Assembly (NCBI GenBank): GCA_019914945.1
Contig: CM034101.1
Location: 13,651,188 to 13,715,187, forward strand
DNA from: Typha latifolia
Taxonomy: Eukaryota > Streptophyta > Magnoliopsida > Poales > Typhaceae
Direction of reading: 5' to 3'
Length of the DNA stretch: 64,000 nt
Of this stretch, positions 47,501-58,226 are shown piece after piece (position 1 is the stretch's first letter; each line of letters begins with the position of its first letter). The notes under the pieces are model-generated. The model did not search any database. It was given only the letters and a program-made list of their open reading frames with translations, and was not told where the DNA came from. The position numbers and the translations under genes are program-made.

Positions 47501-48633
47501 CTGCATTACTGGAACCACTACCTGTATTTGACTCTAGAACTGCAATGCAAACTGAGAGTGTTAGGGCACAAGTATCCACCCCCGACTTGCATTCAGTAAC
47601 CCAAGAAACATACGAGAAGCCTCACAGCAAAGAATCAAAAGGTTTTAGAAAGCTTTTGAAATTTGGTAGAAAGAGCCATACTTCAGCTTCAGGAGAGGGC
47701 AACTTGGATTCTGATGCATCATCTGTTGATGATTCCCCAGCAGCAGTTATTTCATCCAATGATGGTATTACATCTCTTCCATTATTAGTATAGTGCTTAT
47801 TGAACACGAGTGCAAAATTTTGATTATACTAGCTTAAGCAGAAAGTTTTACAAGAAAAAAAAACCTATCCCACAATAATTGAGAACCTGATATAACACAT
47901 CTCATTCTTCGTTTCCATGACTTAAACCTCTAGTAGTCTTGTAAATCTCCATTGATCTCATCTGATAGTGCTTATTTAACATTTCAGTTGGCATGCTGAA
48001 GAATCTCATTTCTCAAGATGATACTCATACTGGAGGTACTCCAACGAAAGGTTAGGCATGTTTAATCTCTTTGACCTTTTAGGGAAGTTATCATGTTGCA
48101 ATAATGTCCATGGATGTGTTAGTTTTTTTTGTCCTTTTGTTAATAAAAGATGTCTGATAATTTTTGAATCCCTCGAATTCTTTTGACCGACTCCTATGAA
48201 GGGATAATATCTTATCGCTCTTTTTTTTCCATTTGGAACTTTCCTTTCATTTTAGGACTACTCCTGGAAATTTCATTTCCTTACTAATGCTCGATTATGT
48301 AAATATCTTGACATTATTTTTTATTACTGTTTATATATTGTCATATTAACTTATCATACTTTACGATTTCAAATTGTGTGTTCTCTTATTATTTTGATGT
48401 TCTCAGTTTTTGCTGAACTATTAATAAGACCTATTCTTGGTTAACTGCCTCTCCCTCTCCTATATATATATAATATCTATGCGTCTTTTGATGGATATAT
48501 TTGCATGCATCTATTTGAATTATTCATGAGGTTAGGCTCGCTCATTTGATCCATTGTTGTCACAGTTTCTCGACCCTTCTCCCTTCTATCACCTTTCCGC
48601 AGCAAGAACAGCGAGAAGAAGGTAGCGTCCTGA
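38577..48633 (+). CDS. COP1-interacting protein 7-like (CIP7-related)
   Basis: This gene encodes a large plant-specific protein related to CIP7, a nuclear partner of the light-signalling E3 ligase COP1. It is 1304 aa in 13 coding exons: 38577-38635, 39186-39365, 39482-39593, 39684-39723, 41015-41067, 41153-41214, 41558-41710, 43255-43469, 43737-45349, 45871-46785, 47383-47764, 47988-48050 and 48566-48633. All junctions are GT-AG and the phases sum exactly. The N-terminus (ARLDSAIFQLTPTRTRCDLVI, GRTEKIASGLVNPF, GGYSISLEPDP) is the conserved family domain, up to about residue 290. It continues with a proline/glycine/tyrosine-rich stretch, then long Ser/Lys/Glu-rich disordered sequence. A charged probable coiled coil lies near residues 785-850 (EAQKRAEKLRAYKADLQKVK and onward). 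The C-terminus has KGFRKLLKFGRKS and ends SPFRSKNSEKKVAS. It is longer than Arabidopsis CIP7 as I recall it. Exons 8-9 have a broken copy at 53626-54405. Confidence 0.92.
40090..40789 (+). mobile_element. 700-bp solo LTR in intron 4 of the CIP7-like gene
   Basis: The element lies between exon 4 (ends 39723) and exon 5 (starts 41015). It runs from TGTTATGAAC to CGATTCTCATCA, with TG...CA ends. It is flanked by GTGGC (40085-40089) and GTGGT (40790-40794), a 5-bp duplication with one change. A second copy of the family is at 58616-59294. The family interior includes CCTCTATATA and repeated ACTTAATTGAACTTG/CTTAGTGGCTTA-like units near 40600-40690. The sequence after the right end, TGGTAGCGAGAC, loosely resembles a primer-binding site, so a deleted full element cannot be excluded. 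Confidence 0.72.
42250..43115. mobile_element. Transposon patchwork in intron 7 of the CIP7-like gene
   Basis: An AT-rich block with AAAATGTTAAACCGCTTTAGC and CTACCTAGG (42290-42470) matches the right part of the element at 24693-25450 and ends ACTTTTCAAAACATTA. It is followed by GAGAG-rich DNA and by a block ending GGGCTGCATTCCCTATTGG at about 43095. The last 640 bp are also found in the broken copy at 52818-53480. No transposase is visible. Splicing across this 1.5 kb intron keeps the reading frame. Confidence 0.5.
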
Positions 48634-50888
48634 TACTCTGTTACCACAAGAACGAAAACTGTGAGAAAAAACTATCTGCTTCAGGAATGCAGATGAGTTA
48701 TATCAGCTGTTTGGTTGGTTTTTTTTATATTTTGTTTTTTTGGTTTTTTTACACTATCCTGTAAACAGTAGTATAAGGCTTGTATTTGCCCAACACTTTT
48801 ATATTTGTTCATCATGAATTTGTCTGTAATGATTTTACTCTGTTTGTATCACAAATTTCCTCTGAATTGGATGGCAATAGAATTTAGATTTGTCAACTGA
48901 GTGCTTGACGAAACATAAACAAGTGGATCCAAAAAAAAAAACTTCCACACCTACTTGCAAGCATATTAAACAAACATTAAAATGACTAATTTCGTTTCTT
49001 TGGCGTTTTGTATTAAAACTTTCAAACTAGTTTAGCAATATTTATTTCTTTTTGACATTTGAAAGTTATTCGTACACATTCTCACATTTTCATATTACAA
49101 CTACTGAGATGAAAACACTCTTCAGGCTGATCAAGATATTGTATTTATAAAATCAATATATAATGTGAAATTACTAACAACAGTGAATGCTCATCAATTT
49201 TCTTCCTGAACTATGGAAAGAACGTATCATATACCCTTCACTTATCATAGAAGTTTAGAAAACCGTGTTTTAAAAGAAAGCATTTACTTAATTTAAGCAG
49301 ATATCAAAATATAGCATATGGACTCTGGTTGTCTCTTTGAGACAATTTTATAGGACCTATAGATCAAATGATTATTCTAAAGTGAATAGTAATGCAGCAA
49401 ATTTAAACACATTGCACCAAACGGACCTAATTAGACACATAAGAAATTCCAAGAAAAAAAGATAGTTGTCAAGAAATACAAGATCACAACCCTCGCTCAC
49501 CGCTCAACGAAGAACAGAAAGAGATAGACATGATATAAGGATCGCAAGAAGAAACACAAATGAGAACACAATAACCTTTTCGAGCAAACTAGAGATATGG
49601 AACCACTGGGATCCATTCGAATGCATCATGACTCCTTTTAAATATGATTGTAAAAGAAAGCACGTCCCTAACCAACCATGATTAACTCAACCTAAGGTAA
49701 CCAAAGAGAAAAATGGCTTTGCACCATTAATATATCATGTAGATTGGCAAAATCAAATGGGAACTGAGGAAAAATGGCTTTGCACCATTATCTCGAAGAA
49801 GTCAATGACAAATAGTTCCACTAGGAATAATTATTAGCAGATGTGGGTCAAAATTTGCGAAGAGAAAAGATAAACCCCACATCCAAATTATGCTCCAAAA
49901 GCTGATTGATTGAAGGCGGGTGCAGCAGCACAATTTTCACCCTGTACGTAAAATAATATTGAAGGATGATACAGCAGCCCAGCAGTTATATATATATTAG
50001 CGAAGCCTGTAATGTAGTGTATCCTTTAATTTGAAGGATGACAAATTATTAGCCCACTTTCACAATTTCGTTTACACTACCTCCAGCGCCAGTATTCCTC
50101 AGTGTGTTTAGCAGAGTGAGATTGTATCCCCTAAAGACTGTCGTTCCCACGATTGTCATCACTTACCTCTGTTTGGCGTAAAACGGCTTGGTTTGGAGAC
50201 ATGTCCATCTTCATTGAATTCTCCGACCTGAAAACTATGAACTCTGTGCTCCCATAATATTGTCATAACTCATCACGCAAGTGATAACTATCTTTGAGAT
50301 GAGACAAGGACCAACGGAAGCCATAGACCCAATGGCAAATCATTCTACCCACCAGAACTTGTCCTAGTGGAAACTTGATGTACCAGAAGCTGTTAGTAAT
50401 GGCCTACAGTTGCCATAACCCAGCAGTAAGAAGGCAGCTTCTTCAGAGATTTCTTCCTCAATCGCCTCATATAACTTGCTTCAGCAATTCAAAAGTTGTA
50501 TCCTTGGACCCATCTACACCTTTTGTCATCACAAAGATAGAGTTCTAACAGGACTGAAAGATGGTTGTGCTCTTTTTATTGAGACCCAGAAACTACCACT
50601 CCAAAATGGCTGCATCAAGCAATTAAGAGGATTGTTCTCAGAAAGGAAAAGGAACAGAAATTTACAATCATAAAGATTTCATGCAGTAAGTATATTGGCG
50701 CAGAAACCATTATGACATTCCAATGTTGTTACAAAGAGAATGGCACAGGCAGTTATCTAGGAAGAGTAGCTAGAGGCAGCATGAGAGGGAAAAGGAAAAG
50801 GAAAAATCCATGCTTGAAAAAAGGCCCTCCAGCTACAAGACAAAAATGATTCCAATTTACGTTTAAGGAAGAATGAAAATGATAAAGA
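48634..50888. other. Intergenic region between convergent genes
   Basis: This holds the 3' ends of the CIP7-like gene (+) and the PIG-C gene (-). No additional coding exon is supported. A 22-base word ending ATGGCTTTGCACCATTA occurs twice 60 bp apart near 49709 and 49769, a small local duplication. Confidence 0.5.
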
Positions 50889-51794
50889 TTAATCGGTTAT
50901 GTCAAAGCAAAGCTTAGCTTCATCCCATGGACCATTGATCTCAAACTTGTATTCCTGAACCCTTAAGAGCCAATAGGGACAAACAATTGATACAAAAACA
51001 AGCAGAGCTAGCAGTAAAATGAAGAACATATGATGCAACTGGTATGTGAGACTCAAGGTCATGCCCATCAGAGCAAACGAAAAACAAAGATGAAGTCTGA
51101 AGGAGTACTTTTTGATGCAGAATGTGATGAGCGGTGCAAAAAGAAATATCTGCAAGGAAAAGAACATAATTGCAAAGACATGAAGCCTAGAAGGGAGACG
51201 AGAAGCCACAAGGACTGATGCTACTATTGATGCATTCAGAGAGATGTTACTAGATAATTTCGGGTTGTTCAAAGCACCAGGGGGTCTGATAGTGCAACCT
51301 GAGTAGTCGTGCAAGAAGAGATGGACAAGAAGAAGGGACACAGTCAGCACCCATATAGAATCTGAGCTGATGGACCTGGTGAGAGTATGATAAACAGGTG
51401 CTAAAATGTAAAGGCCACTAATAAAGAAGGAAATATTTAGTATGTACTTATAGATAAGATCTAAGGAGAGCTGGTTGGTGGTGAGCAAGAGCACAGAGAA
51501 ACCAAGTGCTAGAAGGACAACATCCAGCTTGAGGAGAGAAGTCTCATTGATGGCCATACTCAGTGTGTTGGTCCATATGGTAACAACAAGAGCTACAATG
51601 CAGAGATACTGAGATATGGAAACAGAATCCAGCATAATTTTCAGCAGGTCCCTCTTCACCACATTAGCATTCATAACCATGTCTTCAAGGAAGGACTCGC
51701 CAGTGTAGTTATCATCATACCCTGGCTGCATCCCTCCATAGGCAACTTTCCTCCATTTTTGCCGATGTGTGAACCCATTTGAGTCGGTCTCCAT
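50889..51794 (-). CDS. Phosphatidylinositol N-acetylglucosaminyltransferase subunit C (PIG-C/GPI2)
   Basis: This is a 301-aa integral ER membrane subunit of the GPI-GlcNAc transferase, which makes GlcNAc-PI in the first step of GPI-anchor synthesis. The coding region is a single uninterrupted exon. The family signature is clear: the N-terminus [19 protein letters not shown] followed by [17 protein letters not shown], then about seven or eight hydrophobic segments, the central [18 protein letters not shown](L)[20 protein letters not shown] block, and a C-terminus with [18 protein letters not shown]. Length is normal for plants. The minus strand upstream (about 51860) has a splice acceptor TTTTTGCAG before an untranslated segment, so the 5' UTR is probably spliced. 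The ATG chosen is the first of the frame. Confidence 0.95.
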   Translation of the reverse strand: METDSNGFTHRQKWRKVAYGGMQPGYDDNYTGESFLEDMVMNANVVKRDLLKIMLDSVSISQYLCIVALVVTIWTNTLSMAINETSLLKLDVVLLALGFSVLLLTTNQLSLDLIYKYILNISFFISGLYILAPVYHTLTRSISSDSIWVLTVSLLLVHLFLHDYSGCTIRPPGALNNPKLSSNISLNASIVASVLVASRLPSRLHVFAIMFFSLQIFLFAPLITFCIKKYSFRLHLCFSFALMGMTLSLTYQLHHMFFILLLALLVFVSIVCPYWLLRVQEYKFEINGPWDEAKLCFDITD

Positions 51795-52370
51795 TATATG
51801 CCAATCTGATTTGCTAGTAAACAGAATGGCAACTTTATAAGCAGCTAAATACTTGCACCTGCAAAAAGATAGTCACTTGAGTAAAGAAAAAAATATATGT
51901 CTGGCATTCTATATGAAATCCAAAACCTAAAAAAGCGAACACATTTTCCTAAAAATTTAAATATCAATGACTGCATAACTGTTCAAGCCTAAACATAATA
52001 GCAAGTTAGCTTCCCCATTTACTTTCACTTATCTTCAACATGTGCTCTACTACTTGTTCCACCCAAAAGCCGATCAGCCATTAGACTGTGACTAAAGATA
52101 ATTGTCAGGTCTTCTTTACCTTGCAACTGCAACATATCCACTGATACCAGACAAGGCCTACTAGTCTTTCTTTATCTTATGCCAGCTTACTTCATCCAAT
52201 ATTTCTCTGTTCACTCATGCATTTTTCTTTTAATCAGCTAACAACAAGTATCCACTATAAGATGGATTTGCTATGTATCATATATTACTTTGTGCAATTT
52301 GTAATGTTAAGGCACATCTAGAAGAATCAGAGAATCCGTACATTATCTACCAAAGCAAACATGAAAACAT
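51795..52370. other. Upstream region of PIG-C
   Basis: On the minus strand this contains the probable 5' UTR (51795-51858) and part of a 5' UTR intron. The first untranslated exon was not located and the mosaic insertion begins at 52371. No coding sequence is seen. Confidence 0.4.
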
Positions 52371-52712
52371 GAAGTGATGGAGCTTGGTGACGGCGACGGA
52401 GTGTTGATGGCCGTTAAGCTTGGTGATGGCAACGGAGTTGTGGTGGATTTTGGTGGAGGCGGAGCTTGGTGACGGCGAGATTGAGGAGGGAGAAGGCGGA
52501 TCTTGGTGAAGCGACGGAGTTTGGTGACGGTGACGGAGTGGTGATGGCGGTGGAGCTTGGTCACGGCGAGCTTGAGGAGGGAGGAGGCGGCGGATTGAGA
52601 TAGGGAAAGAGTAAAAGATCGAAAGGGATGGTAAGGTTAGCGAGGTCTGTGTTAGGCTGTTAGCGGATCGGGTAGTCGCGGGTCAGGTTGTTGGGTTGGG
52701 TATTCAGGTTAA
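52371..52712. repeat. Dispersed repeat shared with 60568-60888
   Basis: From GAAGTGATGGAGCTTGGTGA to GGGTATTCAGGTTA this segment is highly similar to 60568-60888, which lies near the right end of the hAT-like element at 58439-61084. It includes GAGCTTGGTGACGGCGACGG minisatellite-like units and the shared tail TAGCGGATCGGGTAGTC. The terminal 195 bp of the hAT element are absent here, so this is an internal fragment. Confidence 0.8.
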
Positions 52713-52719
52713 TTCGCTT

Positions 52720-52818
52720 GGGATAACATTTCCCATTGAGAGAAGGATCACCGTATTCCCCTGGTGGGCATGAACATGAGAAATTTCCCGGTGTATTGTT
52801 GCAAATTCCAGAGCATGG
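52720..52818 (-). pseudogene. Captured EGF-domain fragment of wall-associated-kinase type
   Basis: On the minus strand, 33 codons read without a stop and contain CSGICNNTPGNFSCSCPPG, then GDPSLNGKCYP. The spacing of cysteines, the NTPGNFSC and CPPG blocks and the following GDP match the EGF repeat found in plant wall-associated kinases. No other part of such a receptor is present on either side. The fragment abuts the repeat ending at 52712 and touches the CIP7-like copy starting at 52818. It is a relic exon piece, not a gene. Confidence 0.65.
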
Positions 52819-54405
52819 GTGGTTGTCAGTGAGGTAGGAGTCATGAGACGATAGGAGCTGGTGGGGTGAGAGAGAGGGAGATGGGAGAGTAGGTGTGCTT
52901 GTAGGAGGTAGTTGCCATCAGTGGGAATGACAAGACTTGATGGAGAGAGAGAGAGTGTGTATGTGTGTGATTAAAAGAGGGAATTTAGTCATTTACCTTC
53001 ACCGTCCGCCATTCACCACCGCTACATTCGAGTGAGAGAGAGGTAGAGATGAGAATTGTCGGAGGTGATGGCCATTGCTAGGATGGAGAGAGATTGGGAG
53101 TGAGAGTTAGAAGCTCAAGAGAGAGGACGGCGTACCTGCGTCGTCCGTCACTCGTGGCTGCCGACTTATGCCACTCGTCGTCGGGCGCTGTCGGAGAGAA
53201 GATCTCAAGAGAGGCAAAGCTGAGAGAGGGATTTTAGGGATTAGCCATTTAAGGCTCAAAGGATGATTTCTATTTTTTTTTTAAAACTAGGTTAGTTTTT
53301 GACCAAACCCATTACTTGATCCAATATAGGCCAACTCGACCAGCTATCCTGCTAAGGCGAGCCGAGCGCTATTTGCCAATGTGGGCAACCAGGCAAACCA
53401 AATCCAAAAAGGTGGCCCACCCGCATATGGGGGGCTGCATTCCCTATTGGCTTGTGCCTATGTGTTCTCCTAGGCAGCCGCATCAAACATCTTTCAAAAC
53501 ACTAGTTTTAAAGTATTAGGTAGTTTTTTTCCCAATAACTACTTTGGAAAATTCATTGCCACAAATTATGATACTTAATAGGTAATAATGCATCTTCTTT
53601 GTTTTATCCCTTTTCATGTAAATAGGGAGGCATGCTTGCAATTCATGGAGTTATGGAAGAAAAAGCATGAAACTGGACAATGGCACGAAGTGGAGGCTGT
53701 AGAAGCAATGTCCTCACGATCTGAATTTGCTTCTTTCAATGCCTCAGGCATTGTTCTATCCGGAGATACCATGAAACAGAACATGGAAGCATGGCCTGTT
53801 TCTACTGGTGATGCCACTACAGAAAGCACTGGAAAAGCTGGTATATGTTCTAACCTTTGGATTCCCTACTGATATATGTAACTCTAATTTTCTGCAGTCC
53901 TACATTGAATGTTTGCATCCAAGTTAAAAGACCTAATTTTGTTCAGCATCTTCATTTTGAAATATGGAAGAGGTTCTAAACCTCATTATTAATGCATACC
54001 CTCTTATCTCTGCTCCTTATGAATCCTTTCCTTTTTCATTTTCGGATACCATTTTTTCCATTGAAAACTACTGTAACATGAGCTATTGTTTCTGTACAGG
54101 TCAAAAAATCCCTTCAGATTCTCAACCCCCTTTGGGGCCCATGAGTATTTCCAAGGTCAATATAACCAGCCTGCATATCCGCCATGGGCGATGCATCCTC
54201 CACCAGGTGGACCCGTTTTTCAAACTTATCCCATGCAAGGAATGCCTTATTATCAGAATTACCCAGGGAGGTCCATATTTTCACCACCACCCCACCCCCC
54301 CATATCCTCCAATGGACCATCCTAGATTTAACACCCCCGAAAGGATGGGGAAAAGGCACTCCATGGACAGTAAAGACAACAATGCCGATTCAGAGATTTG
54401 GGAAA
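52818..54405 (+). pseudogene. Broken duplicate of CIP7-like exons 8-9 and intron 7
   Basis: This segment copies 42479-44033 of the CIP7-like gene: the distal part of intron 7, all of exon 8 (53626-53840, 215 bp as in the parent), intron 8 and the first 300 bp of exon 9 (from about 54100). Exon 8 is still open, with few changes (for example a leucine to histidine change in TGGCACGAAG). Exon 9 has a one-base deletion in the CCCCTTTGGGGCCC region, a deletion plus C-rich insertion near 54271-54300, and it breaks off after GATTTGGGAAA. Introns are kept, so the copy arose through DNA, not RNA. No promoter, N-terminus or C-terminus is present. Confidence 0.92.
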
Positions 54406-55500
54406 GAGATGCTAAATTCAATATATTAGCTGCACTACCAACAATTTTTCTTGAGAATGATTTGACAGTACTATGCTATGATCCATTAAACTCGACTATA
54501 ATGTGCCTACTTGTGTGATTGGGAACTACCCAGCGCAAAAGAATACCTAACTCTAACTCAAACGCCGTGCGAATTTGTCATCACAAATAACAACAATGGC
54601 ACAACCATCATCTATCTAGTGGTTAAAAGAAAAATATCCTTTAAGAGGACCCACCTTTTCCTTTAACTAAAGAAGACCATTTATTTATGCCATTGAGTTG
54701 ACATACTAACCTCTAAGAAACAAAACAGAGAAAAAAAATCCAAAACAAACGAACCGCTGAACTCAGTAAAAGAAACATTTTTCTAAGAAACCGTCAGCGG
54801 ATTGATACTGATGGTGGTCTAGTGGTGGAAGGGATAAAGAAGGTATGTCGAGGGGGTGGAAGCCATGGGAGGAAAGGAGGAGAGAGACGTGGAGGAGGGA
54901 TTGACACATTGTAAGAAGGCCATCGGCGTCTATGGAGGAAGTAGGCATCGTCGAGAGAGAAAGAAAGGCTCACCAGCGTCGAGGGAGGACCGGCATCAAG
55001 AGAGGAGATATTTAATTATTATTTTTTAATATTTTGAATACGTATTTGTGTGTATTCGGTCTGTATCAATATCTGATATGTATGGAATGCTGATATAGAA
55101 TTGTTTTTGGCAGTGATTCTGTATCCATATCCGATATGTTTGAAATGTCGAATGATATGAACCTATTAATATATTCTCAGGTTATGTTATAATATGTGAA
55201 GTTATGGCATTTGTGTTCATAGGTAATAACATGTATCATTGCATATTGAGAATAAATTGCTATAGTTCTCATAGATACTTGTACGTATCTAAAAGGTTTT
55301 TTTATGAAAAAAAACAATATGCAAATGTCCAGCTTGATATTATATGTTGTTGGTGAGCATGTTCAAAACCCCTTATCTTTAACCATTATATAAGTCTTAT
55401 GTGAGGGTGGTTCACATCCAAACTTAGATGTATCACTAGCAGGGCTTATTTAACAAAAAAATTATTACATGCATTCAATACTCCATTTTTTTCTCTTTTA
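54406..55500. other. Intergenic repeat-derived DNA
   Basis: No gene is supported. The stretch includes a region with GAGGGAGG and GAGAGA words (54830-55010) and, from about 55041, the left arm of an inverted repeat whose partner lies at 58227-58309. Confidence 0.45.
55041..55120. repeat. Left arm of inverted repeat spanning a solo LTR
   Basis: The arm includes TTTGTGTGTATTCGGTCT and TGATATAGAATTGTTTTTGG CAGTG. The reverse complement of 58227-58309 carries the same words in the same order. The solo LTR at 55506-58060 lies between the arms, so the original inverted-repeat element would be about 700 bp long. Confidence 0.7.
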
Positions 55501-55505
55501 CTAGG

Positions 55506-55516
55506 TGTAACACCCC

Positions 55517-55562
<46 letters not shown>

Positions 55563-58060
55563 TGACTCAGCCTGTCAGCCTGCCACCCTGCCCTTCCCTT
55601 TCTTCTTCTTCTTCCCTTCCTTTGCCGTCACCCGTCTCCCTCATCTCTTCTTTCCCTCACCGCAGCCTCTCCGTTCTCCTCTCTCTCCCTCGTGGTTGCC
55701 GCAAGCCGCCGAGCTCGCCGACCCCCCCCCCCTCCGGTAAGCTTTCCTTCCCCTCCTTCCTTTCTTCCTTTCTTCCCTTCTTCCTTCCCCTCCTCAGCCT
55801 CGTGCTGTGCCGGACCCATGCCGTCGCCATCCCCGCGCTGCGCCGCCGGCCGCCCGTGCCGCGCGCGCCGCAGCCCCATCTCGCCTCTCCGCCTTCCCCT
55901 TCGTCTCCTCCTCGGATGGGAATAATGAGGGGGTGGGTGGGGTGGGGGGTTGTTTAACCCCGTGATCCCCCCCCTTTTCTTTTGTGGGCTGCGGTCATAC
56001 CGCAGCCACCACCGAACCCCGGGTGGGCTGCGGTCGACGCGCGACCCATCGAGCTGGGTGGGCCGCGGTCCGACGCAGCCCACCGAGCCCCTTGGTGGGC
56101 CGAGGTCCAAACCCCTGACCCACTAGGCTTGGGTTGGGTGGGCTGCAGACCGCGCCCCACCAACCAAGCCTCGGCGGGTGGGTGTGGTTGGACCCAGCCC
56201 ACTTCGGCCAACCTTGTGGGGCTGCGGCCCAATTGCGGCCCACCTTGGCCCCTTGCCTATTAGGTTAGGTTTGAGCCTAACCCAATACCCCTAGCCCAGC
56301 CCTTTGGGACCATTTGGACCCTATAACCCCGTTTACTTTTTTTGCACCTGATTTAATTAGCCCGATCTAGTATCGTGAATTGTAGGATGACATAAGACCC
56401 GCCCTAGGAGACCCTTGACTCATTTAATTGCCAACCATAATTACGCTAATAAGATAATTGATTCTATTAGTTGGCTAATGTTACATATGACTTTACTTGC
56501 GTGAATTAATAGGATTGACACCGCGTGAGGAAGATTTTGGGATTCCGGACTAGCTGACGAGTTTTACCATACCGTGGAGACCCCCCCAAGCGAGTAGAGT
56601 TATACAAATCTAGCATAACATAATTACAGTCATTATACCTGTGTAGGAAATGTCGGTATTAATGCATGCAGTTGGTACTCCCTATTATATCTTTTGCATA
56701 CGTAGTTATTTATAACCTGTTCATCATAGTATTATGAGAATGTTAATGTGACATCAACATTAGTATGATAATGCTTTACATGTGTCGGTATGGTATACCA
56801 TTGCATAGATGTATGATTCTTTGTGAACGTAGAATGTAATGATCATGATGACTATAACATGCTTTATGCACTCATAAACACTGCACCACTTCCACCTATC
56901 ATTAGTAGTCGAATTCTGACTAGGCAGTACCCCTACTCACTCAGCCCAAGGTTAAGGGTACAGTGTATCTTATATGACTATACTATTAGCGGCCTACACC
57001 TGAGGTCGGGAAGCATGTGTGGCATTCAGGTAGTATACTGCATAGTTAGGACTAGATTATGATGATAGAAGAACATGATTGTAAGGCGGGGATATATCTC
57101 TAGCGGTACCCGACGACGCAGGGTTAGGGCGTCTGTTGATGAGCCGAGGGCTCCCGATTCTCCCGCCGAGGGCGGTGATGATTTAGAGAGAGTGAGATAT
57201 GGGCTTACGACCGGGGTCTTGAGTCTGATGGCCACAGACAACCGGTCACATGTAGTGTCGCCATACACGTGTAGGTGACATTACCGCTAGATGTGTATAT
57301 ATCCCCCCTCGATGTATGAGATGATGGATGATTATTTTTTAAGAGTATTTACCCTGTGTGGCGAATAGCTCGGTGAGCGATGATAAGTATGATTATTGCC
57401 TTGGTAGACATGAGATGACTAAACTGCTATTTTATTGCTATGCATAATATGTAAAACATATGATTGAGATGTGTATAAAAATAGATTGTCTCAAGCTTTA
57501 TATCTGTGTGAACTTATCATAATACGTTTAGGATCTAGCATGTTCCAGGATAGTGATTGGTAATCTTTATCAATTGCATTGACTTAGTAAATTGTGGTAA
57601 GTCATTTCAATAAGCATATCGTTATCGTTAGCAAATATGGGCATACATTGGATATATACATGCGATGTCATTAATTTAGATTGTATGAATCCTACTCATT
57701 TGGGGCCGTAAGCTCACCCCTCGTGGCGGTATTATTTCGAGCTAGGGGACGCAGTGCGGGTAGCGAGGAGTAGACGCTTTTCTTTCCAAAGACGTATATT
57801 AGTGTATTAAGCCCCCTGCGAGGGTGTGATGATGACGTTGTATTTTTTTGGACTTTAGCATTGTATTTTGGATGTATATTTGGAAGGCTTGTTGTGGCCT
57901 GTGGACTTGTATCCGGACTCTTATAATTGAGTTTATTTATGGTGAAATTGTGCTGTTGTGTGCCTTGTGAAATTCTTGTACTGACAGGTCATGTGATACA
58001 CCGCGTGGGGGGGATTTACCCATGCGGTTTACACGTGTATTTGGAGGTTTGGGTGTTTCA
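55506..58060 (+). mobile_element. 2555-bp solo LTR of a Ty3/gypsy-like retrotransposon
   Basis: The LTR begins TGTAACACCCC and ends GGGTGTTTCA. It is flanked by a perfect 5-bp duplication CTAGG (55501-55505 and 58061-58065). There is no second LTR and no gag-pol, so it is a solo LTR left by recombination. Length and terminal words fit the long LTRs of chromovirus (Tekay/Del-type) elements. The 3' quarter has AAGCTCACCCCTCGTGGCGG, a typical LTR landmark. A GC-rich, coding-like region at 55800-56330 gives open frames that are not proteins. It carries an uninterrupted A run at 55519-55560. Confidence 0.88.
55519..55560 (+). repeat. 42-base pure poly(A) run
   Basis: An uninterrupted run of about 42 A bases lies 13 bp inside the solo LTR. 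The related old LTR at 991 has a much shorter A-rich run at the same place. It may be a real expansion or an assembly artefact. Confidence 0.9.
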
Positions 58061-58226
58061 CTAGGGGTGTCCCACCTTATGTATGATTATTAGGAAGTGA
58101 GTATCATCTATAAGTGTTACTTCCATTAGCAAATAATTCATTGGAATTTGGAAGTATAACAGTATGAATGTATGTTCATAGATTATGTTTGAAGTATTAT
58201 TTGGGTAGAAAACAATGGACATGCTC

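Noticed and set aside
54086..54518. A 184-codon frame that could be a second small CIP7-like gene
   Set aside because: It joins intron 8 sequence, frame-shifted exon 9 sequence and foreign DNA after 54405; it is part of the broken duplicate.
52371..54530. Helitron as the carrier of the gene fragments
   Set aside because: I did not find a TC start or a hairpin followed by CTRR at a plausible end, so only a general gene-capture or repair mosaic is claimed.
55562..56263. Several overlapping GC-rich open frames of 80-160 codons on both strands
   Set aside because: They lie inside the solo LTR, are proline/arginine-rich on both strands because of base composition, and match no family.
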